64,000 nucleotides of DNA, from contig OX439128.1 in assembly GCA_949318235.1 (NCBI GenBank), forward strand, positions 48,693,432 through 48,757,431, given 5' to 3'. The notes under the pieces are model-generated. The model had not been told where the DNA came from, did no database searches, and saw nothing but the letters and a program-made list of their open reading frames with translations. This DNA is from Ecdyonurus torrentis. Lineage: Eukaryota > Arthropoda > Insecta > Ephemeroptera > Heptageniidae. The stretch's first letter is position 1, and every line of letters starts with the position of its first letter. Made by a program: the position numbers and the translations under genes. Of the stretch, positions 1-14,626 are shown in pieces.

Positions 1-1603
<1,603 letters not shown>

Positions 1604-1750
1604 GTTACTATGGTAACTGTGACGTCATATATTATGACGTCATGTTGTTGATTGTGACGTCATTTCAAGGCCCCAGCGCGTGCGCTCGCGCAGCTCGACC
1701 TGCCTCACACCACACGCAAAATACCGTTCTCCTCTCTTCAGTATATAAAG
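1604..1750 (+). promoter_or_regulatory. Candidate promoter: X-box, three CRE-type sites, TATA-like box
   Basis: A GTTACTATGGTAAC palindrome (1604-1617) fits the RFX X-box pattern GTNRCC-N-RGYAAC with one mismatch in the left half. It is followed by three full TGACGTCA sites (1620-1627, 1635-1642, 1655-1662), a GC-rich CpG patch (about 1670-1700) and a TATATAAAG sequence near 1742. The block lies about 100-245 bp upstream of the inferred first coding exon at 1849. RFX X-boxes are known to mark cilium genes, which would suit a ciliary role for the gene downstream. CRE octamers also occur in transposons of this window, so part of the block could be of mobile origin. Confidence 0.5.
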
Positions 1751-1848
1751 GGAAAATATATAAATAATATGTTGTAATGTTATATAGCATGACAATTGCA
1801 TAAATAGAAAGAAAAAAAAAAGCGACAGTTTAATTTCTTTTGTTTTCT

Positions 1849-2185
1849 ATGTCGCGACCTTCGTCATTGTAATAATTCATTGACATCAGTGCCACAGTTA
1901 AAGTTATATTGTAATTATTTATAATCTCTTTGTTTATAATTATTTTTGTTTTTATTACTATTTAATTAAGTCTCTTTACATGCAGTTTTTTTTTCTTCCC
2001 TCATTAATATTTTATATTGTATTTATCACTATTTTAGTGATTTTTTATAAACTGTAGATTACATAAAAGACAATATTTTAAAAAAAAAAGTGTTATTAAA
2101 TTTACTCTAAATAATAACATTACAACGTGCTATCTATCATTTTAATATTATTATTTTATTTTAAATATTTTGTATACAAAGTATA

Positions 2186-2219
<34 letters not shown>

Positions 2220-5200
2220 TTAAAAGTAAAGTGTTTTTTAAATATAATAATTGTAGGTTGTAGCATCAAATTTGATCAAATACAGACTATGAAAAATGCC
2301 TATCTGAAAGTTAAAATTCAAATTTCAAAATTCAAATTTCAAATTCAAAAAATTTCCTCTCTATCGATTGTTTAATTTTTATAATTGTGAAATTTTATAC
2401 AAAAAAAAAAAAAAAACTATCAAGGTTATGTTATCACTATCAGTTAATTTTTATATTATCTCAGTCATTTGAAATATTATTATCATTTTTTTTTTAAATA
2501 TATCAAGGCCCATAGTTATGGACCTTGCAACTATATTTAAGTATAACCTATATAAATGAAGTAAATTAATTTCAATAATTATGATTTTTTTTTCAAAGAT
2601 TTCATTCATAAAATTATTTAAGTAATTTATTATTATTATTAGTGCATGAAAATATAAGTAAATTAATAATTATGTAGAATAATAAAATTATAAAAAATAA
2701 ATTTGAAAAACTTAGAAATAAAAAACCATTCTTCCATTCCATACTGTAATCTCCCAAAGGTAACATTGTGAATTATTAACTTCATTCTCCTCACCAACTA
2801 AAATTATTATGTGTATTGTATAAGTTAATGTATTTTTAACTGTATAGAGATTCAATGAATTCAAAAGTTTTTTTTTTACCTCATTCGTTCCTTCAATGGT
2901 GCATACTGAGCAGTGAGCAAACATATTACATTGTATCCAATTAGCAGAGTGTGTTTAGCACACTGTGGGAACATGCACAAATAAGTATGATTGCTGCTAC
3001 AAGTAAAATTTAAATGTAACATATTGTTGCATGTAATTAAAAAATAATAATAATAATAATAAAGAACTAGCTAGACTCCCTCTTGAGTCTTGAGCCCGTA
3101 GTAAGTCAAAACTTTCAAAAAAATTAATGAGCTTGCTTTTTTTTTTTTTTTTTTAATTACAAATATGTCAGACAGAAAATAAAGTAAAGCTTAAAAAAAA
3201 AATGAAAAAAAAAAATCTTGAAGAAAGAAAGAATTAAAATTCTTCTCAACTGTAAAACTAATCATTGAACAATATATAATTATAAAATTAAAAATAATTT
3301 ATTTTTAATTTTCTTTTCTTCCGCATGCATATGTAATACTGTATAATATAATATATATAGTTATGAGTTATAACTTATAATATATATCTCGTCTTTATGT
3401 TTTAGGCAAGCCTCAGTCGAGCAAGAAGAAGATGATAAACTTGAGTTCGTTTCGTCACCGCTACAAGTAAGTTGAAATGTGATTTAAAAATGTTAAAACA
3501 AACAAACAATTATTGGGTCACCATTAACTTGGAATTACATAAGATTCTAACTTATAAAGTAAAGAAAATCCGGCCAATTTGACCGAATACGTTATCAAAA
3601 ATAATTATTTAAAATTTTGTTTTAAATTTTTTCCTATATTATTAATCTATTTTGCATACTTAAAATTTTGGACAATTGACTAACAAGTGTCCACTATATA
3701 TAAAAAAAAAGTACCATGCACCCAGAAGTCAATCACTGCTGAGGAACATAGTTTCCTACGTTACATCTCGTTACCACTCGACAACTCCCAAGTGTGGAGT
3801 GGTCCCTCTTTCTTCTACATCTTCGTGAACCATGACCTTCATGCTCGCCCTATAACTAAACTACCTAAGAAATCGCCTAAGCCCTCTCTACCGATGTCGC
3901 TGTTGAGTGTTGTGAGCAGCAAAGGTCATGGTTTGTCCAATGTAGCAGATTCATGTAACACAGACTCAAGTTCTGAACGCATGTCTTTGTCAAGAGATAT
4001 AACATCAATAAAGAATAGGGTTTAAGCTTGGTGCCCTATAATCAAAAGTAACCAATTTTTGTTAATTAATTATAATTATTCCATTTCGACTCTTCTAACA
4101 ATTAAGCATATAAAAAAATGCTAATAAAATTTTAAATTTAAAATGGAGTAATTTAGACGCAAGAGTAATTTGCATAAGCTGATGACTGTTTAAAAATTAC
4201 ATATTTTAACTTCAGCTAGATGAAGGCGGCATGGCGTCTATACAGTATATCATCAAATTTATATTCATTTTTATGATTGGAAAGATTTTCTCACAAACTT
4301 ACAATTCTATAACATATTATACTTCATTTCGTGACATAAATTTGATCTATTGTCACTCATTCACATCATACAATTAATTACGATATCGTATTATGCTATA
4401 TTATTAAAAGTGAGTAGGGTACCGACGTCGACCATTAGACTCAAACTGTTATCGTCAAAAAAATCTGAAATTTTGCACAATGATACTTCAGCTTGAGACA
4501 ATTCCAAATATATAAAAATTTTGGGAGGTCACCGTGCCAATTTTTTTTTATGATTTTTTAAAATTTTAATCCCATAAGGCCCAATGTTAATTTCACTATT
4601 TTTTTTTTCTTTTTTCGGGATGCTCAAACATCTTGAAATTTTTATCACGGCTAGGTGTAACCCTTAGCTACACAATGACACCAAATTAAACCGAAAACAA
4701 GTTCTAGATTTTGAGATGTAAGCAGGTTGATACCCTACTCCCTTAAGTTACAAAACCTCGTTTATTCCATTTTTTTCTTCTTTCTTTTGATTTCTATAAC
4801 AATTAACCTTCGCATCTACACTTGATATATTTTTATCGCATACATGATAAACTTAATTTTAATGATATTTTAATTTAAAGTTAATTTTATGATAGGTCAC
4901 CATCCGCCAGTATTCGCTTCAAATATATTTTTATTATTTGCAGATACCCGAGACGAGATCGACGGTAAGTGTGAGTTCCACTCTTCGTCACGGCACGAGG
5001 GCTCTCCGTGAAGCTCGTGCGTGGCTTGAACAACAGATGGCCGGTACCATCTCTGCAGCGAAGTCTCAGGACCGTAAGTCCTCCTCGGCTCTAACTACAA
5101 GAGATCGAACCACCAACATGACGAAACCAGTGACCATGAGTGCTCGATCTACGTAAGATTATCTTTCGATTATTTTATTTCAACTGCTAGATGGGCCATT

Positions 5201-5667
5201 TTTCAAAAATATTGCTAAAATATTATTTATAAATACTATTATTATTATAAATTATTATATAAATTAAATATTATTATAATTTTTTTTCCATACATATATT
5301 TGTATACAAATATATGTATGGAAAAAAAATCTACAACTCTTAACAACTTTATTCGAGAAAAGGGGGTTACTAACCTAATGTTTACAGAAATATGAGACGT
5401 TCCCAAAACGATACATCAAGGAGGCCAAAGTCAGCTCGGGAACGAAAACTCGTGACTTCTGTCGAGGACAAATCTTCACAAAGGCAAGAGAAACATCACA
5501 AATCATCATCTAGGCAAATGCCTCGGGAAGCTCATCGTAACATCGCTTCATTAGATCATCGAGAAAAAGAGGAACTGATGAAAAGGGTCTTGTTTCAAAC
5601 TTCAAAACCTGTGGAATTAGGTGTAAGTTGCGCATTGTTTTTTCCATGATAAAAGAAGAGGTAAAAT

Positions 5668-5748
<81 letters not shown>

Positions 5749-7490
5749 TTATTCTTTCTTGAGAGTTTGTAGAATTCTATTTTACTCCACATCTCCCTCT
5801 AAACTTTTCTTATTATTGTTATTATTATTATTATTTTTCATTATTATTAATTTGTAATTTTTATTGCGTTCAACGATGAATAATTTTTATATAATTATAG
5901 GTTAACTTGAAGTCACCTCCTTCATGGCAAAAACAACTTTCCTCTGGATTACTGGACACGAAGAGCTCTAGCACGATCTCAAGACAACCTCTCCACACAC
6001 AGAGCGTCAGGATATTTGACGATTACGAATCTGTTTCGTCTGAGAGTACAGCGGCTCCATCTCAAAACAAAGTTACATCAGCAGAGCACGTTCCTTACAA
6101 TGACAGAGTGTTTGTGACAAGTATGCAAAGTACTGAGGTCGTGTCTAAACTCTGCAAGCAAACATTGCAGCCTCTCACCATTAAACGAGCTCTGGTTTGT
6201 CAGTCAGGTATGGATTCCAATTGAAAAATAATAATAATATGTCAGATCAAACTTTCTCATCTCATCTCATCTTTTTTTTTTTTTTTTTTTTTTCAGTCTT
6301 TTTTTTTCTCCCCTTTAGTATTTTAGTTTTAGACTATTTTATTACAAAGTATAAATACTTTGCATGTATTTTGTCATTATTGACCTATTTTTTAAACTTT
6401 CTGTTGATTTAATGTACTGTATTTAAAAGTCTTTTGCATTCTGATATAATTTTTAATTAGTAAATATATTTATCATAAAATATTTAAAGAGAAGGGTAAA
6501 GGAGATCAGAACTTTTCTGGTTTCTACTATTTTTTATTTTAATTAATAATTTTCATGTACAGTATATTTTTAAATTACTAACATCTATAGTATTGTTTGT
6601 GTCAACGTGCGTCAACAAAAGTAAAAAAAAAAAAAAAGTTTGAACAAAGCAATCAAATGTATCCATTCATATGTAATTTTTTATTTTCTAAAACAATATG
6701 TTCCAACTTTGTTTATCCGTTGACGCGCATCAACACAGGTAACGTTACGTTACATGTGAACAATACTGTACTGTGATGGTTTCATATAGTGTCAGTTGAT
6801 TTATTGTTGACTGTTTTTTATTCACAGGCCCAGAAATAAAGATATCTCCTCAACCCCTGAAACTAAATGAGAAAAACGTTTGCCTGACACAAATCCAAGC
6901 TGAAGAGCCGACTAAAACATCAGAGACCCAACGTTATGTAGAAGTTGAAGAAATGGCTGTACAAACTAGTCCAACACATATCAGTCCTCAAGAGACCCTT
7001 GTAAAAGATTTATTAGAAAAAGTTGCTCTATCTAACTCAGTATTTGAAGCTCAAGCAAAGAAAATTAGTTTTGATATGCGATCTGAATTATTATTCAAAC
7101 AAAATGAAACACAAACTAGTCCAGATGTTTGTAATTCTCAAAGTGTTAGTGAAGTAATATGTGAGAAGAAAACTCTGGAGATATCAACTCAGACTTCGTC
7201 TTCTCCTGAACTACTAACTCAAAACATAGCAGTGCAAGTAGAGTTTCCAGACACAAATGTAGTGTCACCTCCTATCAAGGAGATAGAGTCAATTGCAAAA
7301 TCTTTGACGGAGATTTCAATCGCAATTCAAACAGAACAGATCAGTACCTGTGATGTAGCAACAGAAATACCAATAACTTTTACTGGTAAGTATAACATAA
7401 TCCAATGGCAGTTATTAGTACAGTAGAGTGTGCATAATTTTTAGTGGTCCCCTTAATTTCCTAATTCTCTTTAGCATCGCAGGTCGCAGG

Positions 7491-7527
<37 letters not shown>

Positions 7528-10500
7528 AATGTTTGCTTTGAGACTAGAAATATTCAATGAGGGCTACAGACATACTTTTATGTATTTTAAGATAAATATG
7601 GTAAATTTTAAACCAGTTCTTATTCTTATTATTACTGTTGAAAACTTATAATGACTAAAACTGTGTAGATAATGTCAAATAAATAAAATGCTTTTCAAAT
7701 TGTAATGCTTGTATCAAATGAGGGACTTTTCCTACTAATACTTTAGTGTGGCTATAGTGCTGACGTATTCCTATCAATTTAAAATATCATTATTTTAATA
7801 TTTAATAGCTATTTAACAAATGAATATGAAACCAAAATAAATTGCTAATTAAAAAGTGACATATATTTTTATTTCCAGAAGCTGCAACAGAAACATCTCC
7901 TGAAAAAACACTTGTTCTAGATGAAATTGGACCTTGGGGAGATGCAGGAGTACAAGAAACTGTTGTTATACCAGCTACTAACATTGATATCACTGAAAAA
8001 GAAACTCCAGTTGTTACTGAAATTCCAGATTTTCCTATTGTTACAAAAGATAAAAATAAATTCGCAATATTATTATCATCAAGAATTTTATCCCCAATAC
8101 TAGAACAAAATTCTGCCTCTGATAATTCTCCCTTGAATGCTTCACCACTTGCAGTTCCAGCTGTTTCTCTCTCAATACCTGACCCAGTAGAGGTGGAGGA
8201 ACCAATGCCTACCCCTGATGTTTCCCCATCTCCCTCGCCAGAGAAAATAGCAAATAATGTTCAGGGTTTTCTACCATTGTTGACAATGTCTATAAGAGCA
8301 ACAAAACTTATGGAAAGTCAAATTGTCATCAGTGAACACGAAGCGTCGTCAACTCTTTCAAGCTTGGCGGACTCGGAGTTAAGTTCTCTGGACACGACTG
8401 TCTCTCCATCCCTCACCATGGTAAATTTTTAGTATTCTTCGTGAGCTTTGAAATGGATTAAAATGTTATAACTTAAATAAGAGTAAATTTTCAATATATT
8501 TGTGTTCTTGCAATAAGCAATAATTGAAATTAGTAATCTTCTTGTCAGGGTGTTATAAATTTCCAATGTACATTTATTTTAAGAGTAATAGAATTTTTCA
8601 AGATATATTATATAACTTGTCCAGAGATGTACCTTGGATAATAAAATTTAAGATTTGAACAAAAAATATACTTTGAATGAAGACCTTTTTATTTGTTAGT
8701 CAGATTGATTTTTGTAGGACTATGAGGATTATCAATGTCCTGCAAAAATCAATCTGATAACATGAAAAAATTCTTCATTAAAAATATATTTGTTCAAATC
8801 TTAAATTTTATTATCCTAGGTACATCTCTGGACAAAACTTTAAGAACTGAGCAGTTGCGGGTGCAACATTTTCTCATAAATATAGCATAGTGTGGTGGGT
8901 TGCTATACAAATTGCTCTCAAAATTTTGGCTACAGCTGTACGTATAATAGCTGATTGTGATGCAATTTAACTATTAATTTTTTTAATGTTTGTTGTTAGT
9001 CTATGGATAGCAACAGTTATCAAGAAACCTCTCAAATTTATGACTTTTTTTTAATTGTTTTTTTACATTTATTTATTTTGTTTATATAATTGCTATTTTT
9101 TTTTTTTTTTTTTTTTTTTTTAGGTTGAGAGTTCAATTTTACGTTCCGAGGGTGAATTAGTTTGTCAAGGAAAGACTAGTGATCCACCTGATGACAGCAC
9201 AGCCAGTGATGACTCCAGTAGTGCTACATTAAGTTCTGCTCCTTGCTCTCAAACTGTAAGTTAATAATTAAGTAATTAGATTAATTAATAATAATTAAAT
9301 TAATCAAAATTAATTATTTAAAATCAGCCATCAATTAAAAAGTTAATTTTAAATCATATATTGGATAGGGAACGTAGATTTGTAAAATTAGTGAAAGGTG
9401 GTTGAGCTTTTGCTGACAGGGACCCTGAATTGCAAGCTAACCACCACTAATGCTTGCCCTCTACCATTAATTAATATTATTACAAGAGCATGATGTTGTA
9501 TTTAATGAGTGGCTCCACGCATACCATTGTAACTTGTAATATTATGCTATTTGCATTCAGGTTTGGTATGAGTTAGAAACGTCTTGTTCTCTCACTTCCT
9601 GTTAGCAAAATCTCAACTCCCTTTCTCCTAATTTTTCCTATATAATATCTATGTTTCCTATTCTATATTTATTTAGCAAACATGGAACAAAATTAATTTT
9701 TTCCCTTAAAGTTTTATTATGTTACAAATATTAAAACTAACTGTACAGAAAATGTACAGTAAATGTATAATAGAAAATACGTAGTAGGAAAGAGTTAGTT
9801 GCTCTAAATGCTTTAGTATAGAAGAGTGTTAGATATCGACGTTGTTGCGAAAAAAATGTGTAACTCATATTTTGTCAGGCAAAGCAAAATGTGTAAGTCG
9901 TTTTTTGTCATGCTAAGCAATATGTGTATCTCGTATTTTGTCACGCGAATATGTGTCTCGTATTTTGTCAGTCGAGCGCCATCTCCATAACGTTCGGGAA
10001 CGACTTACACATTTTACTTCGCGTGACAAAATACGAGATACACATATTGCTTAATTAGCGTGACAAAAAAACGACTTACACATTTTACCTCGCCTGACAA
10101 AATACGAGTTACACATTTTTTTCGCAAAATCGTCGATATGTATTTTTTATTTAGATATATCTTAAAAGAATAGGGGTACTGTGTCAATAAAATCCAATTA
10201 AAATGATATAAATTAGAGAACTTTTGTGTTTTATTAATTTTCAATTCAACTCTCTCCTACTATTTTCTATTGTTAATTTTTTTTCTAAATAATATCAACT
10301 GCAATATTTTTGTTTTTTATTACATATTATTTATTAGTGTTCCTAATTTTTAAATTAATATTAACATTTTAAATATACTGACTATTAGATTGAATTACTC
10401 TGAAATAAGTTGGAAATATTTAACATTATCAGTTTGTAAAATTTAATTGTTGTTACAGGACTGGAGCAGAGGGTCTGGAAGAAGTTCTGGTTTGATTGAC

Positions 10501-10607
10501 AGGAGTGTAGGAGAAGTGGGGGTTATTCCAGCAGCACAACGAAGACGTGTCCTATATCTTGCTAGCAGAGGTATGTATTTGTATATTTATAAATTATAGT
10601 TAACCCT

Positions 10608-10639
<32 letters not shown>

Positions 10640-11246
10640 GATAATAGGTTTAATGCATACCCAGCAAACACAACAATGGCAACATTGCCCATTGAATGCT
10701 GGAGCAGCATCAGCAAATAAGAATAAATACCCATGATCATTCAGCCAGCAGCATTCTAAGTCGTCACATATGCCGGCATTGGATGAATGCTGGCTGAAGG
10801 ATGACTGCAGATTGCCAGACATATCGAGAGTGCTCAGCTATAATGTCCTAAAAGTCCATTTCACCATGAAAAACAAAAAATCATCAGATCGACCCAAAAT
10901 TTTGGAATTTGCCGTTTCAGTAAAAAATATTTTTCAAGGTCAAATGTACTTACGTTAGGATATTATATAGCGAAGCACCCTCAATATGTTTTTAACTTAA
11001 CTTACAATGTTAAAATTAACCCCTTTTCTTAAGCGTTTATTACATCACATAATGAATAATTTAATATTTAATTTACTGTGTTCTGCATATTTATAATGTA
11101 AATATAGCAATAATTGCATTTTTCTCTCTTCAGTTGCTCCAAGTCTTCTCACAAATTCAACAAGCAGCCGCAGTGATGGAGAATTAAGTGAAGGTCAAGT
11201 GTTGCCTACATCTTCAAGAAACAAAAGTATTTCTCAGCAACATTAA
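1849..11246 (+). CDS. Ser/Thr-rich protein, about 762 aa; weak TALPID3-like (ciliary/centrosomal) features
   Basis: Ten exons join in frame: 1849-1868 (inferred, MSRPSSL start, weak GTAATA donor), 3406-3466, 4944-5152, 5388-5622, 5901-6207, 6828-7385, 7879-8420, 9124-9255, 10459-10570 and 11134-11246 (stop TAA). All junctions are GT-AG with matching phases. The protein is low-complexity and rich in Ser, Thr and acidic residues. It has a basic segment in exon 4, several AVQT/QTSP-type motifs in exon 6, a GPWGDAG motif and a PTPDVSPSPSPEK proline stretch in exon 7, and SEGEL (exon 8) and ELSEGQ (exon 10) acidic motifs near the C-terminus. PWGD, TP/PSP and ELSEGQ motifs recall the C-terminal half of TALPID3 (KIAA0586). 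However, the conserved TALPID3 central domain is not visible and the protein is about half the vertebrate length, so the assignment is tentative. The exon chain itself is strong; the first exon is the weakest part. Confidence 0.75.
3725..4025 (+). other. Possible alternative terminal exon or decayed coding fragment
   Basis: An open frame with coding-like composition lies in the intron between exons 3406-3466 and 4944-5152. A CAG acceptor at 3722-3724 would join in phase 0 to the preceding exon, giving KSITAEEHSFLRYISLPL and onward to a stop at 4023-4025. The tail is Ser-rich (SSERMSLSRDI). No downstream donor is needed because the frame ends in a stop, so it could be an alternative last exon. 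I do not recognise the product. It could equally be a retrocopy or transposon fragment. Confidence 0.25.
5671..5746. repeat. (GA)n microsatellite
   Basis: About 76 bp of GA dinucleotide repeat inside the intron 5623-5900. It begins about 50 bp after a splice donor. Confidence 0.95.
8617..8940. mobile_element. Foldback plus abutting mariner-like MITE
   Basis: Two overlapping inverted-repeat structures sit in the intron 8421-9123. The first runs 8617-8835 with ends TTGTCCAGAGATGTACC / GGTACATCTCTGGACAA and long inner arms (for example TCAGATTGATTTTTG against CAAAAATCAATCTGA). The second runs about 8820-8940, from TACATCTCTGGACAAAAC to GGCTACAGCTGTA, and resembles the TACAGCTCTGGCCAAAAG elements at 54184 and 54555. 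Confidence 0.7.
9833..10139. mobile_element. Foldback element, TGTGTAAGTCG-repeat family, copy 1
   Basis: A near-complete palindrome with ends ATATCGACGTTG and a matching inverted copy near 10139. The arms consist of repeated modules such as AATGTGTAAGTCG and TTTTGTCACGC. A short centre holds CGAGCGCCATCTCC. It lies in the intron 9256-10458. Confidence 0.8.
10196..10300. mobile_element. Fragment related to the hammerhead-carrying element family
   Basis: The segment with AATTAGAGAACTTTTG, TTTTATTAATTTTCAATTC and a following CTATTTTCTA resembles the 3' part of the unit seen at 45560-45640 and 51750-51800. Confidence 0.5.
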
Positions 11247-12197
11247 CATTGCAAATTGAATGTATATTAGACAAAAATATTTATAATTAAGATATCATTA
11301 AATTTTGTATTGTTTTGAATGAGATTTATTTTTGTACTAATTTATTGTTAGGTGTACAAGTATTTGTAATATGTATTATAGTAAAACAAAAATGTATATT
11401 TTATCACATTAAAAAAATAATAATAATTTTGAGAACATCACTTTAAAAAATCTTCTCCTATTCTTTCTTTATATCATATACCATTTAAATTCCTGCAAAT
11501 TTTCCTTCCATCGCAAAATTAAAATGCTTTTTATATTGTACTTTCATGAGTGAAAATTTTCAAATTAATTTGATATTCATGTTTTTCATATATAAGTAAT
11601 CTTCAAAATTACATTATATTCAAGGTTCAAGCCATATATTGCAAGTTTTTTTTTTTTTTTTTTTTATTTTTTTATTATTATTATATGTATACATTATTAT
11701 AATATTATTATTATTATTATTTTTTTTTTGCAGCTTAAAGTTTTACAAAAAATTTAATGAATAGAATTATTATCATTATATTTTAAGCAATTTTAACAAA
11801 ATTATTTTAAGATTTCTTTGTTTCTGGATTATCTCCACTACCCCATTCCCCCCATTTATACTTTCTACTCTTGTTCTCCATTTTTGGAGAACATTTTTGC
11901 CGCCAAAAATAAAATAATAATTACACCTGCGCCGTCTGTGGTAAAAAACAGAACTAAAAGTTAAAAATGTCCCAGGACATGGCAACACATGGTATGTTTG
12001 ACAGGTTGTGATAAAACGATTAATTATACATTAATAAGTCCATAAATAGTGTTAAATATAATTAAAAAGCATAGCTAAGATATGGCTTTACCTTAATTAT
12101 AAAAAATTATATGTAAATATGAGTCTTGGAATGAAGAAATGGCTTTCGGCCCAACATTGAGAAAGATTGATAACATTGGATCTTAAACAGAAATACC
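11247..12197. other. Intergenic/3' UTR region
   Basis: This is the gap between the stop of the first gene and the PABIR start. It is AT-rich with a poly-T run (about 11646-11667). An ATTAAA at about 11297 is a weak poly(A) signal candidate for the upstream gene. I saw no coding exon. Confidence 0.5.
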
Positions 12198-14590
12198 ATG
12201 GATGTTGATGGTCCTTCTAATCTTAAGCGCTCTAGTAGTGCTCCAATGATTAATGAGTTAAACTCCGTCAATACTTCAGTACCTTCTAGAGTTCATAGCC
12301 CGAGGTAAGCAAGCAACAAGTGATGAAAATCACAACATTTTATATCCCCTCCCAATGGGTGGGATGGGCATGTTCTACATACATTTATAATTTATTTTTT
12401 TCTTATTTTTTTAAAACTTACAAAGTTAAAGCAGTATATGTTTTGTTAAAATTAAAATATATGATCTTATTTATTGATAAATCAAAAAATATATACTCCC
12501 TGCACCTCAAATTTTGTAATATTTCCACTACTTTATCTATCACCCGCACACACACATCATACCCACAGTGTGTGTAGCATACATTTAACAAAAGTTATGT
12601 TACATTGTTATATGCATATTCATTGTTATGTATCAGGGGTCTGAAAGTGCCCCTAATACCCATGATAAGCTTAAAATGCAGTATGTGCATATTTTATACA
12701 TATGTTCAATGTTAACCATATGATATGAGTAAAATAAACATTTGCTTCACTTTCATTTTCTAATATTATGTACCTAGTTCCTAATGTAGATATGCTATTC
12801 ATGCATATATCATAAAGTGTATTAGTGCAATAAAATTATCATGCAAATATTAAACTATATTATGTACTTTTATTATGTTCAACAGAAGCGATAATGGAAT
12901 ATTTAACCTATTTGCTGCATCGTTACCTAGAACACGACGATTTTCTGCAAGCTGCAGCAGTCCACTTGTTTCTGTAAGCTACAAAATATAACTTAATTTT
13001 TATATAAATTAAGAAAAGAAAATGATATTTATGGTGGAAATCAGCAAAAAAAAAAAAAATAATAATAATAAAATATAAAAAAGTGTTATTGCTAACACAG
13101 AAATGTGTTTTAGTTGTTATTGACCAATAAAAAAACAACTGTTTTGAGGCCAACGTTAAGTAATTTTGCACATATCCACTTCCGTTTCGACGTACAGCCC
13201 ATGCGTAGTAAGTAGAAACAGATGTGAGTGAAAGCGCTTAAAATCAGACTCAAAACAGTTGTTCCTGTATTTTTTTTTTTTTTTTTTAATGTTCAAAATG
13301 TAGCTCTTTTAAAGAATGTTTTTCAAGCTAATGTTATGTAGTTATAAACTTACTTACGGGCAGTATTTTCTTTTATTAAGTGTTCTTTTTCTAATACAAG
13401 TTGAATTACAGGAAAGTCCGAAACTGAGTAGTGCTCGTGTTCATCAGTTGCGCCGAGAAGAAAGATTAGAGGTTGTACATGGAAGAGAGCTGGAACATGA
13501 ACGTGAGATGCACAATGCAATTCAAATGTCTCAAAGTTGTGAAGACCTTGCATTACTTCCGTCTCTTTCTAACCATAATAATGGTAGTAAGGTAATTTAA
13601 AATTAATAAGCATAGTAAGATAAGATATCACATGGTAACACATTTGAAAATATAATAAGTATATACGGTACTTCTATTTTTCAGGACGTAGTGATGGGGT
13701 TAAGCTCCCCTTCGTCTCCAGTGAGCTCCAGTATACTGGGTTCATTTTCCCCAACACGTGATCGAGCAACACCTACAAGAACTCACCATTTGCCTTCTGT
13801 GTTGCTAAGGAGACCTCTCTCTCCTTCACCTACCAGAAAAACATTCATGAGTAGGTTAGTATCACCAAAATTTAGTTGGTATGTAAATCCTAGGTAAAGC
13901 ACAAAAGTAATTAAAACAATTTAAAGCCAAGATTATATACTCAATGCTATTAATATTGTGATATTGTGCTCATTTATACTATTCAAAATTGCAAAAAAGA
14001 CAAGTAATACTTTGAAGTACAGTATTATATATGTACGCATGTTTACCACAAGACAGAATATAGTAAACCACACTTGTTAGCCATTGTTTAATATTAAAAT
14101 TTGCATATTATGTATAACAAGCAATATTAATTATGGAAAATAAACCATCACAGCTAGTTTGATAACTTAAAAGAAAAAGGAAGCAAGGGCCTTACCATAG
14201 TAAAGTGAGTCCCATAGCTCTGTGAAAATATTGCTAGCACAGATGTACTATATATAAAATAATAATAATAATGCATAGTGAATAGGCACTAAGCTTTAAG
14301 AGAAAACAAAGTATGTGTGCGTTGTGTATATTATGCGTTCATAAGTCCTTACAAACTCAGAGAAAAACTATAAATGATATTTTATAGTTTATTTATGGTT
14401 TCTCTCTGAGTCTGTAAGGACTGATGAAGGCGTGTGAACACTCACACACACACACAGGCATACAGTGCTCCTATTTCTGGAGTTTAGTAATGAAAGATTT
14501 TTTTTTTATCACTGTGCTAGCAAGGTTTTTACTGCACTATAGGGCTCTGGGCACTATAGTAAGGCCTTTCCTGTTTTCATATAACTAGTT

Positions 14591-14626
<36 letters not shown>

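Noticed and set aside
14405..14445. Second hammerhead suggested by ACTGATGAAGG in family B
   Set aside because: No GAAA, no stem II and no complementary stem I around it.
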